Position numbers and translations under genes: made by a program. From Hemileia vastatrix (lineage: Eukaryota > Basidiomycota > Pucciniomycetes > Pucciniales > Zaghouaniaceae), in the NCBI GenBank assembly GCA_030280995.1, contig JASXTE010000017.1, positions 14,684,498 to 14,748,497 on the forward strand: a DNA stretch of 64,000 bases, in the 5' to 3' direction. Shown one piece after another: positions 33,612 through 45,370 of the stretch (position 1 is its first letter; each line of letters begins with the position of its first letter). The notes below the pieces were generated by a model. The model worked only from the letters and a program-made list of their open reading frames with translations, did no database searches and was not told the DNA's origin.

Positions 33612-34032
33612 GCCTTGGGAAAGAATTGAATGTGGTTGTTTTTTCTCTTTCTTCCTTCTTGATAAGGGTGAGGAGGTGTGAGGTTAAACTTTTTGGTTTT
33701 TGACGGACCTGCCAGAGGTACTTGAGGTTGTTGTAGCTGGGACAGATAATCCCACTGCCACTTTGACAATTCCACCTTTTCTTGTTGCTGGGGAGCCAAT
33801 TGTGGAAGGTCCCTGGGGGGAGGAGTTCTCCTCTTCTCTGGAAGGAAGGACTCTATCTTTCTTACCTTTTCTTCTAGAGAATCTGTTTTGACCTCAGCTT
33901 GAGGTTTTCTATCCTCAATTCCTTGATGTGAGTGGAGAGATTTTCGACTTGCTGAGTTAAGGGCATCTTTTTTATTTTGAAGCCTTTTGGAAGCTCTTCT
34001 GGGGGGTTGATTGAAGGCTTTTGGTCCTGAAC
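33605..34032 (-). pseudogene. gag: Chromovirus C gag, C-terminal part
   Basis: Continues in frame from 43771-43937 once chromovirus B and one AGTTG copy are set aside. Contains a helical charged segment, SKWQWDY, HPYQEGRKRK, and ends KAW then TAA at 33605. A perfect -1 slippery heptamer A AAA AAC lies at 33644-33638 in the correct phase, and the -1 frame is open past the gag stop (LVSPSIES...). Confidence 0.75.
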
Positions 34033-34037
34033 AGTTG

Positions 34038-35539
34038 TGTCAGGCTAAGGTCAAGTACAAGGACGTGAACTAGCTTGAATAGTCAGTTGTCTAGAAGATT
34101 TTAATGGTCCTATATGAATACTGTATATTTAATCCACTAAGTTGTAAAATATAATCAAATATAAAGGTCTCAGTAATATAATTCTCACTATTCTTATATA
34201 TGGCTTACAATCTTTTATAGTTGGTAGAAAAATAGATTATATAAATTCAGATACTATTCAAAAGTCTTATAAAAGTACTAATTGATATGTATTGTAATTG
34301 CTTTGGTTATATTGGTTGAATTGTAATGATAAAGAATGAAGAAATACAACCCAAAAACCTCCTCCTTTTATACACACTGAGTTCCCCAATGAATCCCTTG
34401 ATGTACCACCCAATACACAGTTAATCACGCCTCTAAACAACTAATAGACATTCCCATCAACATTCCCAGTGACCCATGACATAATTAGAAGAGTAATAAC
34501 CGCCAAAATCCTGAAATAATAAGGGAAATCCATCAAAATTAAAGAAAAAGACAAAAAGAGAGTATATGCGTATAAAACAATAATATTAAGGACTAAAGGA
34601 GACTTTTTAAGGTTAATAATAGCTTAATAATAAGGGGGATTGACAGTAGAAATAATGGGGCTAATCCTGACATTATACTACGTGAAATTCCCATTCAAAA
34701 ATAACCAAAATTGACTGAGAAACCATCCAAAAACTTAAAAAAGAGCGTGAGATGTGGGGTAACTACATGCAGTTCTTGGCAGGCGCTTGCACGGGTAAAT
34801 CCTTGACTAAAATTAGGCGAATTTAAGCGTGGTGATGAAATAAAGTGCCAAGAGTGAGGTTATTAATGAAATTAGTGCATATAAACAGGGTCAATGCATT
34901 ATTAATTAAGCTAGGACACTAAATAAGCGCCTGTCGCCTATTTTAGTGTGTTTCCCCACAGTGGGCGTAGAATGTGGGGTAATTATAGTGTGAAAAAGCT
35001 AACTTTGCTAAAAATGAAGCTATTCACATGGGAAAAAAGCAGGCAGTATGTGGCCAGTACACAGAAGCTATTTCTGGCATAAAAAACACCAAATTTGAAA
35101 AGTGTTATTTTTATACATTTAAATAGCCAAATCAATAGTTCTAAATGAGCCCAATTGATCTGTCAAAGCGCAATTTTGATATTCTCAATTTTATAGCGCA
35201 TATAGTCAACTTTTAAGTGAAATAAAGCGCATTTCTTGTTTTTTGCATAAAACAATGAATATAACAGCTTTAAGTGTACTTAAAAATTATGCAGCCTTAT
35301 ACTTAAGGTTCTTAAGATTACCCTAACATATTCCAACTTAATATTAAGTACATAAGACCTATAAAAGGTGGATATATGCGTGTATATAAGGTGTTATAAT
35401 GGCATTTTTTGTGTATTATCATAATTTTACTTATGTATACTATTTGTGTACTCTTATTTATTATTCCCATGTATAGTTCATGTGTTTAACATAACTTATA
35501 ATTACTTTTTACTCAGTCCTGGAGATATACAGGCTGACA
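34038..35539 (-). repeat. 3' LTR of chromovirus B
   Basis: 1,502 bp; reverse complement starts TGTCAGCC and ends CTGACA. TATA box at 34366-34372 on the minus strand. Confidence 0.92.
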
Positions 35540-35721
35540 CTCGCCCACCCAAAAAAAACAATAAAAAAAATGATAAGTTATACATTTTATTTCATTTAAT
35601 TTGTAATTTTCAGGTATTCAGAATAAATCTGTAGCATTAAAGATTCAACTTTAAAGAAATAAAACATAATAAAATATTATGAGTACTGGTTTTTTAACCC
35701 CTCAGCTGGTTGAACAGAAAT

Positions 35722-38700
35722 TTATTTCTGTTTAAATTTTTTAAGAAGGGTGGATAAATTAGAAATTTCTTTTTCAGGTATCCATTTATCAAATTCATTT
35801 GATTTCCCTTTAAATCTTAGTAAATACTCAGTTCCTTTTTCTTTAGTAAGGATTCTTTTCTTGAGTATTTTTTCAATCTCTGCTTTTTCCACAATTTCTT
35901 CAGGTTGCTTTTTAGGCCTTCCCCTTCTTTTTGGAAATAAGTCAGGATCATTTGCATGGTAAGGTTTCAATAATGAGATAGGGAAAACTGGATGTTTCCT
36001 ATCATATGGAGCATATAATATGACTTCCACTGCATTATTCCCAACCATTTTATTTACTACAAAAGGTCCTACAAAGGGATCCTTTAATTTAACATTACCT
36101 TGTAAGTTAAAATGTAGTGTTGATATGAGGACTTCATCTCCCTTTTTAAATTCAAATTCTTTATGAGATTTGTCCCACCTTTTCTTTTCATATTCAAATG
36201 CTTTTTGGATGCATTCTTCTGCATGCTTTCTACACATTTGTTGCATATGAATAAAGGATTTAGTGCCAGGGTGTATATCCAACCTTGGTAGTTTATTTAA
36301 AAGATTTACTGGGGTATTTGGTACATATCCCAGCCAGAGTTCAAATGGTTTCTTCTCTGTTACAGAATGAGTTGTGCTGTTATAAGCAAATTCAAGGCCA
36401 GGAATTAATGTTACCCAGTCATGTGTGAATTTCTCATTGTCTTTGTATTCTAATCCAAAGGCACAATATCTTCTGATCATGTCTTCTAGAGTTTTTATCA
36501 TCCTCTCAGCCAGCCCATCAGTTTGTGGATGGTGTGCTGTAGACAATTTTAATTGACAACCTGATACTTCCATCAAAGATGTCCAGAACTCTGAAGTAAA
36601 TTTAGGATCTCTGTCAGAGATTATGGCTTTGGGGAACCCAGCAGTATTCATCATCTGAGTCCACCATAGTAACGCCAAGTCTTTAGCAGATACCTCTTTA
36701 TGGGTAGGGATAAACTTACACATTTTTGTTAATCTATCCACTATTACCCAGCAAGAATTGAAACTTTCTTTTCCTGCTAATGGCAAGCCAGTTACAAAAT
36801 CCATGTTTATAATTTCCCATGGAGCTTTTGGCTGCTCTATTTGTTGTAACAACCCAGCTCTCTTCCCAGTTAATCTTTTAGATTTCTGACAAGAGTCACA
36901 TGTTTCAATGTACTTTTGTACATCCTCTTTCATGTTTATCCACCAGGCTGTATTTTTAACTCTGGTTAATGTTTTGTTAAAGTCAAAATGACCAGCTAAA
37001 ATGTCATCATGACAAGTACTCAACATTAACTCTTTCATAGAAGGTGGTATTACTATTACATTGCTTAACTTTTTCCTGTAATATATATATCCATCTTCAA
37101 TTGATAGTTTACCTTTTTCCAACGCATTTTTATACTTTGGAGGCAAGGTTTTAATTAATGCACTCATGGAGGCATTTGTTGGATCATTAAGAATGGTAGA
37201 TAGTTTAGACAAATCTTTATCAGATGAATAATTTTCCAATATAGTTTGCATAAACTCTTCTTCTAAATCCACTATATAAATCCCAAATATATGTATAACC
37301 TCATTTTCAGGTACATAAGCTGGGTTGTCAGCATCATTTGGCAAAGGACTTCTGGATAATAAATCCACATTTGAATGCAATGTTCCTGCTCTATGAGTGA
37401 TTGTCATTCTTCCTCTGTACTCTTGTACAGCTAGTTGCCATCTAAACATGTGCCTATTAGGTGTTTTCATGTTTAGTAATGATTTTACTGCACTGCAATC
37501 TGTTATAAGTTCAAACTTCTGGTCTTCCAGATAGTAATGAAGTTTCTCCAAAGCCCACACCACGGCTAAACATTCTAGCTGTGTGGCACCATACCTTAAT
37601 TCTGTCTTTCTTAAGGTTCTGGATATATAACAGATAACTACTTCAGATAATTTTCCATTTATTATCTGTTTTTGCTGTAAAGCAGCACCCAAACCTATGA
37701 AACTTGCATCAGTGTACAAGATAAAAGGTAGGGTGAAATCTGGCAGTCCCAATATTGGAGCTGACATTAAACATTCCTTTAATTTATTAAAGGCGTGTTG
37801 TCTTTCATTATTCCAAATGAAAGCTTCATTCTTCCTGATTAATGTTGTTAAAGGGGCTGCAATGGATTGGTAATTTTTAATATATTGTCTATAATATCCA
37901 CACATACCCAAAAAACTTTGAACCTCTTTTACATTTTTAGGTATCCCAATGTTTTTAATTGCTGCCACTTTATTCTGGTCAACACAAATTTGTAATCCAG
38001 ATACAACATGTCCAAGTACTTTCAAGGATTGAAATCCAAACTTACATTTCTTTAATGCAATAGTCATATTAATTTCATCCATTTTTTGAAAGACTCTTTT
38101 CAGGTGATTTAAATGTTCATCATATGTCTTTGAAAACACTATGATGTCATCAATATAGACCAATAACCATCCTTCAACCATTTCCTGATGAAAAACACTA
38201 TCCATCAATTTTTGGAAGACTGAAGGGGCATTCTTTGGGCCAAATGGCATTCTCACATACTTATATATACCCATATACGTGGTTATTAATAAGTAATTTT
38301 GAGAATTTCTTTCCACAGGAATCTGGTGGTAACCCTTGTTCCCATCCAGACAGGAAATATATTTTGCTCCTTGTAAGGTAGCATGGATAGAAGCTATCCT
38401 TGGTAGAGGGTAAATATCATCTACTGTATATGTATTCAGAGCTCTATAATCACCGCATAATCTTGCCTTATCTTTTTCATAAGAGATTAATACTGGTGAA
38501 ATGACACAATACTTAGGTGTTGTGTCCACTTTTTCAACAATACCCATTTCCAACAACAATTTTATATTGTCTTCAATATCTTTCCTTTTTGCAGGAGATG
38601 CTGGGTAAGGTTTCTTTTTTAAACTGCCAGGAATATTATCCAGATCACAGCTTAAAGAGATTTTCATCTCATGGTCTTTGACCAATCCTAGTTCATTTGA

Positions 38701-38832
38701 GCCATGAGCAAATGCCATAGGATATTCTTTAATCAATCTCAAAATATCTTCTTCTTCAATTTTTGAGAGTTGAGGACTGAAAGAGGCCTTTTGGATTTCA
38801 TTTTCCAATTCACCCACTTCATTGGTGGTTCT
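35722..38832 (-). CDS. pol: Chromovirus B pol: RT, RNase H, integrase, chromodomain
   Basis: About 1,036 codons, open from just after the TGA at 38835-38833 to the natural stop. RT (LCGDYRALN, GNKGYHQIPV, VYIDDIIVF), RNase H, integrase H2C2 and DDE core, then GDEVLIS and an in-frame chromodomain ending LLKKFKQK. Compared with A the A/G run near 36151-36160 has the length that keeps the chromodomain in frame. Apart from the upstream TGA this part looks intact. No ATG is needed because it is the downstream part of a gag-pol fusion. Confidence 0.9.
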   Translation of the reverse strand, partial: RTTNEVGELENEIQKASFSPQLSKIEEEDILRLIKEYPMAFAHGSNELGLVKDHEMKISLSCDLDNIPGSLKKKPYPASPAKRKDIEDNIKLLLEMGIVEKVDTTPKYCVISPVLISYEKDKARLCGDYRALNTYTVDDIYPLPRIASIHATLQGAKYISCLDGNKGYHQIPVERNSQNYLLITTYMGIYKYVRMPFGPKNAPSVFQKLMDSVFHQEMVEGWLLVYIDDIIVFSKTYDEHLNHLKRVFQKMDEINMTIALKKCKFGFQSLKVLGHVVSGLQICVDQNKVAAIKNIGIPKNVKEVQSFLGMCGYYRQYIKNYQSIAAPLTTLIRKNEAFIWNNERQHAFNKLKECLMSAPILGLPDFTLPFILYTDASFIGLGAALQQKQIINGKLSEVVICYISRTLRKTELRYGATQLECLAVVWALEKLHYYLEDQKFELITDCSAVKSLLNMKTPNRHMFRWQLAVQEYRGRMTITHRAGTLHSNVDLLSRSPLPNDADNPAYVPENEVIHIFGIYIVDLEEEFMQTILENYSSDKDLSKLSTILNDPTNASMSALIKTLPPKYKNALEKGKLSIEDGYIYYRKKLSNVIVIPPSMKELMLSTCHDDILAGHFDFNKTLTRVKNTAWWINMKEDVQKYIETCDSCQKSKRLTGKRAGLLQQIEQPKAPWEIINMDFVTGLPLAGKESFNSCWVIVDRLTKMCKFIPTHKEVSAKDLALLWWTQMMNTAGFPKAIISDRDPKFTSEFWTSLMEVSGCQLKLSTAHHPQTDGLAERMIKTLEDMIRRYCAFGLEYKDNEKFTHDWVTLIPGLEFAYNSTTHSVTEKKPFELWLGYVPNTPVNLLNKLPRLDIHPGTKSFIHMQQMCRKHAEECIQKAFEYEKKRWDKSHKEFEFKKGDEVLISTLHFNLQGNVKLKDPFVGPFVVNKMVGNNAVEVILYAPYDRKHPVFPISLLKPYHANDPDLFPKRRGRPKKQPEEIVEKAEIEKILKKRILTKEKGTEYLLRFKGKSNEFDKWIPEKEISNLSTLLKKFKQK

Positions 38833-41643
38833 TCAACCTTGCAGTTGTTCTTCTCTAGGAGAAATGGTATATACTGAATTTTCAGAACATATTTTGAATT
38901 TTCTTTTACCATTCACCCCTATGGTGAAACAACTGTTTGCAGGATCTAGTTTAATGCCAAATTTTGTCAATAAATCATTGCCAATAATAAACCAATCACT
39001 ACAATTATTATTATCCATTACTACAAATTCACAAACTGCTCTAACATATCCATTATTATATTTAAAGAATACAGCAGTTTTGTATTTGCCAATTGGATTT
39101 AATACTGAACCAAAACCCCTCCAGTTCTTTGTCTGAACAGGTTCTAGTTTTTCCTGGTACTTACTATCAAGTTTCATTAATGCATTAAGTGAAACTACAC
39201 TACCTGCAGCCCCAGTGTCAAGAATGGCATTCATTTCTTTTCCACATATGATAATAGGTGCTCTGATAGGTGTTATTTTGTAAGTATCATGAGATACATC
39301 TTTAATTATTTCAGCTTCCTCTATGGAAGTTAAAGATGTGTCTGTATGAGGTATAGCATCATTCAGGAACATTATATCCTGTTCTAATACAAATATCTCA
39401 TTTTCATCATCACTGTAAGATATGTTACTCTTGCAATCCTCACTGGATTCCACATTCTCATCTTCATGATTACTAGGTTCAGAATTCTGTGAGGTTTCAA
39501 TAACATTTATTCTTTTCTTACACGTGTGACCTTTAACCCAAGGTTCATTACATTTGTAACAAGTGTTATTTTCTTGTCTCTTAGGGACAAGGGGAGCTGA
39601 AGGTTTTTTCTTTTCCACTGGTAACTTACTTGTAGTAGGTTTTACCACTTCAACACTTTGTCTGTAATTACTATACTTGGTTTCATATTTGTGGTTTAAT
39701 AATATCTCATTGCATATATTAATGAATCCAGAGGTGTCTCTGACAGTTTCAGTTCTAGCAACAATAATGTCTCTAACTGATATAGGCAATTTGTATATTA
39801 TTTTTTTTTTCCACTCTTCATAATCCATTTTTGGATCCATTGCTTTCATGATTTTTATTAAATTCATTAAGAAGACCATGGGTTTATCTCCAGCATTTGG
39901 ATTATATCTGGCCCTTTCATACAGTCTTTGTTGAGTGATTCTAAATTTTGGGCCACCAAATTGCCTTTCAATTAGTGCCTTCCATTCATTCCAGGAGTAA
40001 TTAATTCCCTCACTCAATACAGATTCAAACCATAATAAGGCCACATCTGTAAATAAAGATATTAACTTTGAAGTAATTTCTTCATCAGGTAATTTATATG
40101 AAAATTTTAAGTTATCAATTCTTTGTATGAATTGTTGCCAATCAGATTTTGAATCCCCGTCAAAAGAAGGGTACTGATCTAACTTAGGCCAGTTCTTTTG
40201 GCTAGTTTTTGCTTCCCTAACCTGAGGAATATTGAGTAATTCACTTACTTTAGAAAGATGATCATTTATTTCATCTTTTACTGATTTTATATTCTCAGAG
40301 CCCATGACACTATGTTCATGTTCCATCATTGGTTTATCCTCAGAGTGTTTCATAAAAACTGGTACTCTTTCTACATAAGAGGTATTATCCTTTATTGTTT
40401 CAGTATTTTTCAAAATGTTAGCTACTTCAATTTCTACTCTTTGTAACCTATCTTTTATTACAGGTACTTGAGTCAAAGTATCATTTACATTTGAAAAAGA
40501 CAATTTTACACGTCCCTCTATGGTAGCCATAATATTCTGAGAGTGTTCTAATTTACTTTCTAAATTTCTAATCTCAGATTTTAATCTTTTATTCTCATTG
40601 ATTAATTCATTATTTGAATTTTCAATAATTTTTAATTTATTGGCTGTGGTACTCAATGATTGTGTTAGTTGTAATAATACATTTTCTGTATTAATGTTTG
40701 ACTCTTTTGAGAACTCTTCCAATTTTTCAATTCTCAATAATAATTTACTTATTATTTTTGATTCCATTGGATTCTCTTTTAAAAAATATTCTATTTTTTC
40801 CGTGTCCAATTCAGAAGACTCATTATCAGGGTCAAGATTTAATTCATTTGATTCCATTTTTATATTAATAGTATTTTCCTGGTGATCAATAAGACTATTT
40901 ACATTGTCCTCATGTAAAGACAAGTTTAACATATTCTGTTCAAATGAATAATCCTTTAAATCCTTATCAATAATATCCAATATTTCCTTATCAATCTCAT
41001 TACCTATAAGTAATTTATTTTCAGGTTGATATAATTGATCATAAGAAGTTGGATGACTTACCAAGGTCTTATCCCACTTCCTCTGCCTCTCCTTGCCTTT
41101 CCCCTGTAAGGGTGACTTCTGGAGCCCTGCTGTTGAGGATTGTTGTAGTTTTGGGCATACCAATCCCATTTCCATTTGCTTACTGTAATTTTTTGGTCCT
41201 CCTCTTGGGCTGGAGGTGTTGCTATGGAATTGTTGGGTGCCACTGTTGGTGGTTGAGTCTTTATGTCCACTAGAGCTTGGTTGACCTCTATGAAACCTTG
41301 AGCTGCTCTCTTTTCCAGATTGTTGATCTGGTCCACTATATTGTTGACTCTTATTGTCAAGGTGTTCAGTAGGGTGGATAGGGAGTGAACTTGTTCTTGT
41401 AAAGTATTTTTTGTTTTCTTTATTGAAACCTGCTTTAAAAGCTTTTCCCTTTCCTCCAGAGACATTGACGGAGTGTTGTTGATTATGGGAGAGTCCTGGC
41501 CCTCCATTTGAATGTCCTGTAACAGGTCTTTCAGCTCTAGGTCTTAAGTTATAAGGTTTTACCTTATTACTTACAATGTCATTGTTGTCACACATTTTTA
41601 CGTGGAATTTAAAGAATTGAAAGTTTAGATATGAAAACTTCAA
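38833..41643 (-). CDS. Chromovirus B gag-pol frame up to protease, ended by TGA
   Basis: 936 codons: coiled-coil region, capsid-like domain, zinc knuckle (CYKCNEPWVKGHTC) and protease (DTGAAGSVVS). Ends at TGA (38835-38833) where chromovirus A has GGA (Gly), a single-base change. Residues upstream of the slip site at 41103-41097 probably do not belong to the protein; see the overlapping gag. Confidence 0.85.
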   Translation of the reverse strand: MKFSYLNFQFFKFHVKMCDNNDIVSNKVKPYNLRPRAERPVTGHSNGGPGLSHNQQHSVNVSGGKGKAFKAGFNKENKKYFTRTSSLPIHPTEHLDNKSQQYSGPDQQSGKESSSRFHRGQPSSSGHKDSTTNSGTQQFHSNTSSPRGGPKNYSKQMEMGLVCPKLQQSSTAGLQKSPLQGKGKERQRKWDKTLVSHPTSYDQLYQPENKLLIGNEIDKEILDIIDKDLKDYSFEQNMLNLSLHEDNVNSLIDHQENTINIKMESNELNLDPDNESSELDTEKIEYFLKENPMESKIISKLLLRIEKLEEFSKESNINTENVLLQLTQSLSTTANKLKIIENSNNELINENKRLKSEIRNLESKLEHSQNIMATIEGRVKLSFSNVNDTLTQVPVIKDRLQRVEIEVANILKNTETIKDNTSYVERVPVFMKHSEDKPMMEHEHSVMGSENIKSVKDEINDHLSKVSELLNIPQVREAKTSQKNWPKLDQYPSFDGDSKSDWQQFIQRIDNLKFSYKLPDEEITSKLISLFTDVALLWFESVLSEGINYSWNEWKALIERQFGGPKFRITQQRLYERARYNPNAGDKPMVFLMNLIKIMKAMDPKMDYEEWKKKIIYKLPISVRDIIVARTETVRDTSGFINICNEILLNHKYETKYSNYRQSVEVVKPTTSKLPVEKKKPSAPLVPKRQENNTCYKCNEPWVKGHTCKKRINVIETSQNSEPSNHEDENVESSEDCKSNISYSDDENEIFVLEQDIMFLNDAIPHTDTSLTSIEEAEIIKDVSHDTYKITPIRAPIIICGKEMNAILDTGAAGSVVSLNALMKLDSKYQEKLEPVQTKNWRGFGSVLNPIGKYKTAVFFKYNNGYVRAVCEFVVMDNNNCSDWFIIGNDLLTKFGIKLDPANSCFTIGVNGKRKFKICSENSVYTISPREEQLQG
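41058..41595 (-). CDS. gag: Chromovirus B gag (short overlapping frame)
   Basis: Mirror of the chromovirus A gag: exon 41595-41575, predicted 58-nt intron 41574-41517, exon 41516-41058, ending GSGIRPW. Same slip heptamer G GGA AAG at 41103-41097. Only one residue difference from A noticed (SSHPY becomes SRHPY). Confidence 0.6.
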
Positions 41644-42263
41644 AAAGGAGTTTTATCAGTATTTATCAATACCACTGAAGACAATTTTATTGCTTACTTA
41701 TTGGTATGAAGTGAATATTTAAGTGCCAAAAGTCAAATATGCTTTTATGTGGTCACTTGATTTAACTGGTCTACAATATGTAGCCGTGTTTTTATATTCA
41801 AAATAAAACAACTGTCAGTATGATTCTTTCTAAATATTTAATGAATTTTACAAACCAATAAAAGAAAAGATTAAGAGTCCTGTTAAAAGAAAACAATTAA
41901 TCAGTTTAATTGGTTTATTATCTGCAAAGATCACAAATTTAATTGGTCTATTGACAGACTCCCACTAAGAACAATTATATGTTAAATTAGTGGTAAAAAT
42001 TTTATCTGCAAAGATCTCAAATTTAATTGGTCTATTGAAAGACCCACTAATAACAATTATAAGTTAAATTAGTGGTAAAATTGTTGATTCAATATCACAA
42101 TTTTATAATATAAAAGGGCTTCTTTTTCTGAAATCACTATATAAGTGACCCCAACCTGTTGTAATTATCCAAATATTTCTATAGGGATATTATTTACGTG
42201 CACCTTCTTTTGAAAATTTCACTTACAGGATTATAACAGAATTCTTGAGGAAAGGTCCCCAAT

Positions 42264-43765
42264 TGTCAGGCTAAGGTCAAGTACAAGGACGTGAACTAGC
42301 TTGAATAGTCAGTTGTCTAGAAGATTTTAATGGTCCTATATGAATACTGTACATTTAATCCACTAAGTTGTAAAATATAATCAAATATAAAGGTCTCAGT
42401 AATATAATTCTCACTATTCTTATATATGGCTTACAATCTTTTATAGTTGGTAGAAAAATAGATTATATAAATTCAGATACTATTCAAAAGTCTTATAAAA
42501 GTACTAATTGATATGTATTGTAATTGCTTTGGTTATATTGGTTGAGTTGTAATGATAAAGAATGAAGAAATACAACCCAAAAACCTCCTCCTTTTATACA
42601 CACTGAGTTCCCCAATGATTCCCTTGATGTACCACCCAATACACAGTTAATCACGCCTCTAAACAACTAATAGACATTCCCATCAACATTCCCAGTGACC
42701 CATGACATAATTAGAAGAGTAATAACCGCCAAAATCCTGAAATAATAAGGGAAATCCATCAAAATTAAAGAAAAAGACAAAAAGAGAGTATATGCGTATA
42801 AAACAATAATATTAAGGACTAAAGGAGACTTTTTAAGGTTAATAATAGCTTAATAATAAGGGGGATTGACAGTAGAAATAATGGGGCTAATCCTGACATT
42901 ATACTACGTGAAATTCCCATTCAAAAATAACCAAAATTGACTGAGAAACCATCCAAAAACTTAAAAAAGAGCGTGAGATGTGGGGTAACTACATGCAGTT
43001 CTTGGCAGGCGCTTGCACGGGTAAATCCTTGACTAAAATTAGGCGAATTTAAGCGTGGTGATGAAATAAAGTGCCAAGAGTGAGGTTATTAATGAAATTA
43101 GTGCATATAAACAGGGTCAATGCATTATTAATTAAGCTAGGACACTAAATAAGCGCCTGTCGCCTATTTTAGTGTGTTTCCCCACAGTGGGCGTAGAATG
43201 TGGGGTAATTATAGTGTGAAAAAGCTAACTTTGCTAAAAATGAAGCTATTCACATGGGAAAAAAGCAGGCAGTATGTGGCCAGTACACAGAAGCTATTTC
43301 TGGCATAAAAAACACCAAATTTGAAAAGTGTTATTTTTATACATTTAAATAGCCAAATCAATAGTTCTAAATGAGCCCAATTGATCTGTCAAAGCGCAAT
43401 TTTGATATTCTCAATTTTATAGCGCATATAGTCAACTTTTAAGTGAAATAAAGCGCATTTCTTGTTTTTTGCATAAAACAATGAATATAACAGCTTTAAG
43501 TGTACTTAAAAATTATGCAGCCTTATACTTAAGGTTCTTAAGATTACCCTAACATATTCCAACTTAATATTAAGTACATAAGACCTATAAAAGGTGGATA
43601 TATGCGTGTATATAAGGTGTTATAATGGCATTTTTTGTGTATTATCATAATTTTACTTATGTATACTATTTGTGTACTCTTATTTATTATTCCCATGTAT
43701 AGTTCATGTGTTTAACATAACTTATACTTACTTTTTATTCAGTCCTGGAGATATACAGGCTGACA
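42264..43765 (-). repeat. 5' LTR of chromovirus B
   Basis: 1,502 bp, TATA box at 42593-42599 (minus strand); followed on the right by the AGTTG duplication. Confidence 0.92.
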
Positions 43766-43770
43766 AGTTG

Positions 43771-43937
43771 TCTCAACTAATATTTCCACCTCCTGCATTT
43801 CTAAATCCTGATCGGTCCAGTAATTGATTAATTTGAGCCAATTTTGTAGTCAAAGGAGAACTTACAGAAGAAGCTTCATCATAATCAATTAAGTCCAGTT
43901 CCTCATCATGGCCAGCAGAAGCACCTTGATCAGTCAT
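43771..43937 (-). pseudogene. gag: Chromovirus C gag, N-terminal part
   Basis: ATG at 43937, an acidic start (DEELDLIDYDEASS), then SPLTTKLAQINQLLDRSG. Interrupted by TGA at 43773-43775 and by insertion of chromovirus B at the AGTTG duplication (43766-43770). About 56 codons. Confidence 0.7.
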
Positions 43938-45370
43938 AGTTTAAATTAACCTGAACTGAAAGAAAGAAATATTAAGAATTAATTAGTTATTATTTTTGCT
44001 TTATTTAAAGAAAAATAAGAGAAGAAAAAATTCTACTATATAATTAATTAACAGGATTTTGCAATCAACTGGAATAATTTAAAATATAATGTTTTTAAGG
44101 ACAAAAATCAACTGAAATAATAATCACAATTTATATTAATTTAAGAAAATTTTATAACAAGGATTAAAATAAATCAACTGAAATAATAAAATTAATTTTT
44201 AATTAGTAATGTAAATTTTGATAATTATCAGGATTAAAATCAACTGAAAAATTTAATTATCAGGACTTAATGTCAACTGAAAATAATTTTAATTACCAGG
44301 ACTTGATGTCAACTGAAATAATCTAATTATCAGGACTTATTTTCAACTGAAATAATTTTAATATAATCAATTTTAATTAATTTTTAATACTAATTTATTG
44401 CCAGGAAAATTTGTCAACTGAAACAATAATATTTTAATTTATCAGGACAAAGGTCAACTGAAATAAAAGAAAATATAATATAATTAATTTAATTTTTTAT
44501 ATCATTTCTAGGACTAAGAACAATATAGTTCTATCTTGGTCAACTAGGAAAAAAATATTTTATTTACCAGGCACCTCCCCCTGTAAAATGAGCAAGTTAA
44601 TTCCACTTACAGAGTGCTGATTAAAAAGATGTACATAGACTATGAAAAGTGCAAAGTGACCCACAAATAGTAATCAATATAATTAACACTAATATATATG
44701 ACTATTACCAATATATGAACCTAAACTTTGGAGCACGTTTTGATTCCCGTTTTCAGCAAAAATTAAGTCACGGGGTTGATGACATTCGTGCTTTTTGTCG
44801 TCCACCTGTCCCTACAGGTACCTCGATTTTGATGGTCCCTTGGTCACTGGCCTCAAGATATCAATGCACCGTCAACAACTTGGAAAGGCCCCCAAGTTTT
44901 GATGGGTCCTGATGGTCTAGAAGATTATTATGGAGGTCCAATGGTGTGAAAAGGTGGATTTTTGGGGTTTCAAAGTCAAAATACGTATAATTTCCTTTTA
45001 ATTTTATTTACTAAATTTAAAAAGATAAAAAGTTTTATAATAATTATTATTATTAATGATTAGTTTACGTGGAAGTAAAGACTAAAAAAATGAATGATAG
45101 TAATAGTTATTTGTTGTAATAGTGATATAATAAAATAAGTAAGTAATGAATGAATGTTCCAAAACAACAAAAAGGCAAGACCTTTTAAAGGCAAATGAGA
45201 GACAAAGCATGTACTTAAAATTGTAAATACAGGAGTATGAGAGAAGAAGAAACAAAATTCCAAGAAGACAATTTCAAATAGTAAGATTGTTCTAGAAAAA
45301 AAGTGTTCACAATCTGTGTTTACAGAATATGTCAAAAATAAATTGTTTTATTTAAAATTACAGTAAGTGT
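43938..45370. other. 5' region of chromovirus C with short repeats
   Basis: Upstream of the chromovirus C gag ATG. At 44050-44470 the pattern CAGGACTT(n)GTCAACTGAAATAAT recurs about nine times at irregular 33-70 bp spacing. ACAGGGGGAGGTGCC (minus strand, near 44580) may be the LTR end and primer site. 44740-44910 is less AT-rich with an open frame of 87 codons I cannot identify. No second LTR copy is in the window, so limits are unknown. Confidence 0.45.

Larger units (their letters stand above)
34038..43765 (-). mobile_element. Chromovirus B: full-length Ty3/gypsy element, 9,728 bp
   Basis: LTRs 34038-35539 and 42264-43765, target duplication AGTTG (34033-34037, 43766-43770). By eye the two LTRs differ at only about six positions, fewer than in A, so B is the younger insertion. 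It is inserted in the gag of chromovirus C. Coding region is nearly identical to A but the chromodomain frame is intact; a single TGA separates protease from RT. Confidence 0.93.

Noticed and set aside
44649..44912. 87-codon frame with a less AT-rich segment
   Set aside because: I cannot link it to any family; the start lies in low-complexity DNA and only part looks coding, so it is mentioned but not called.
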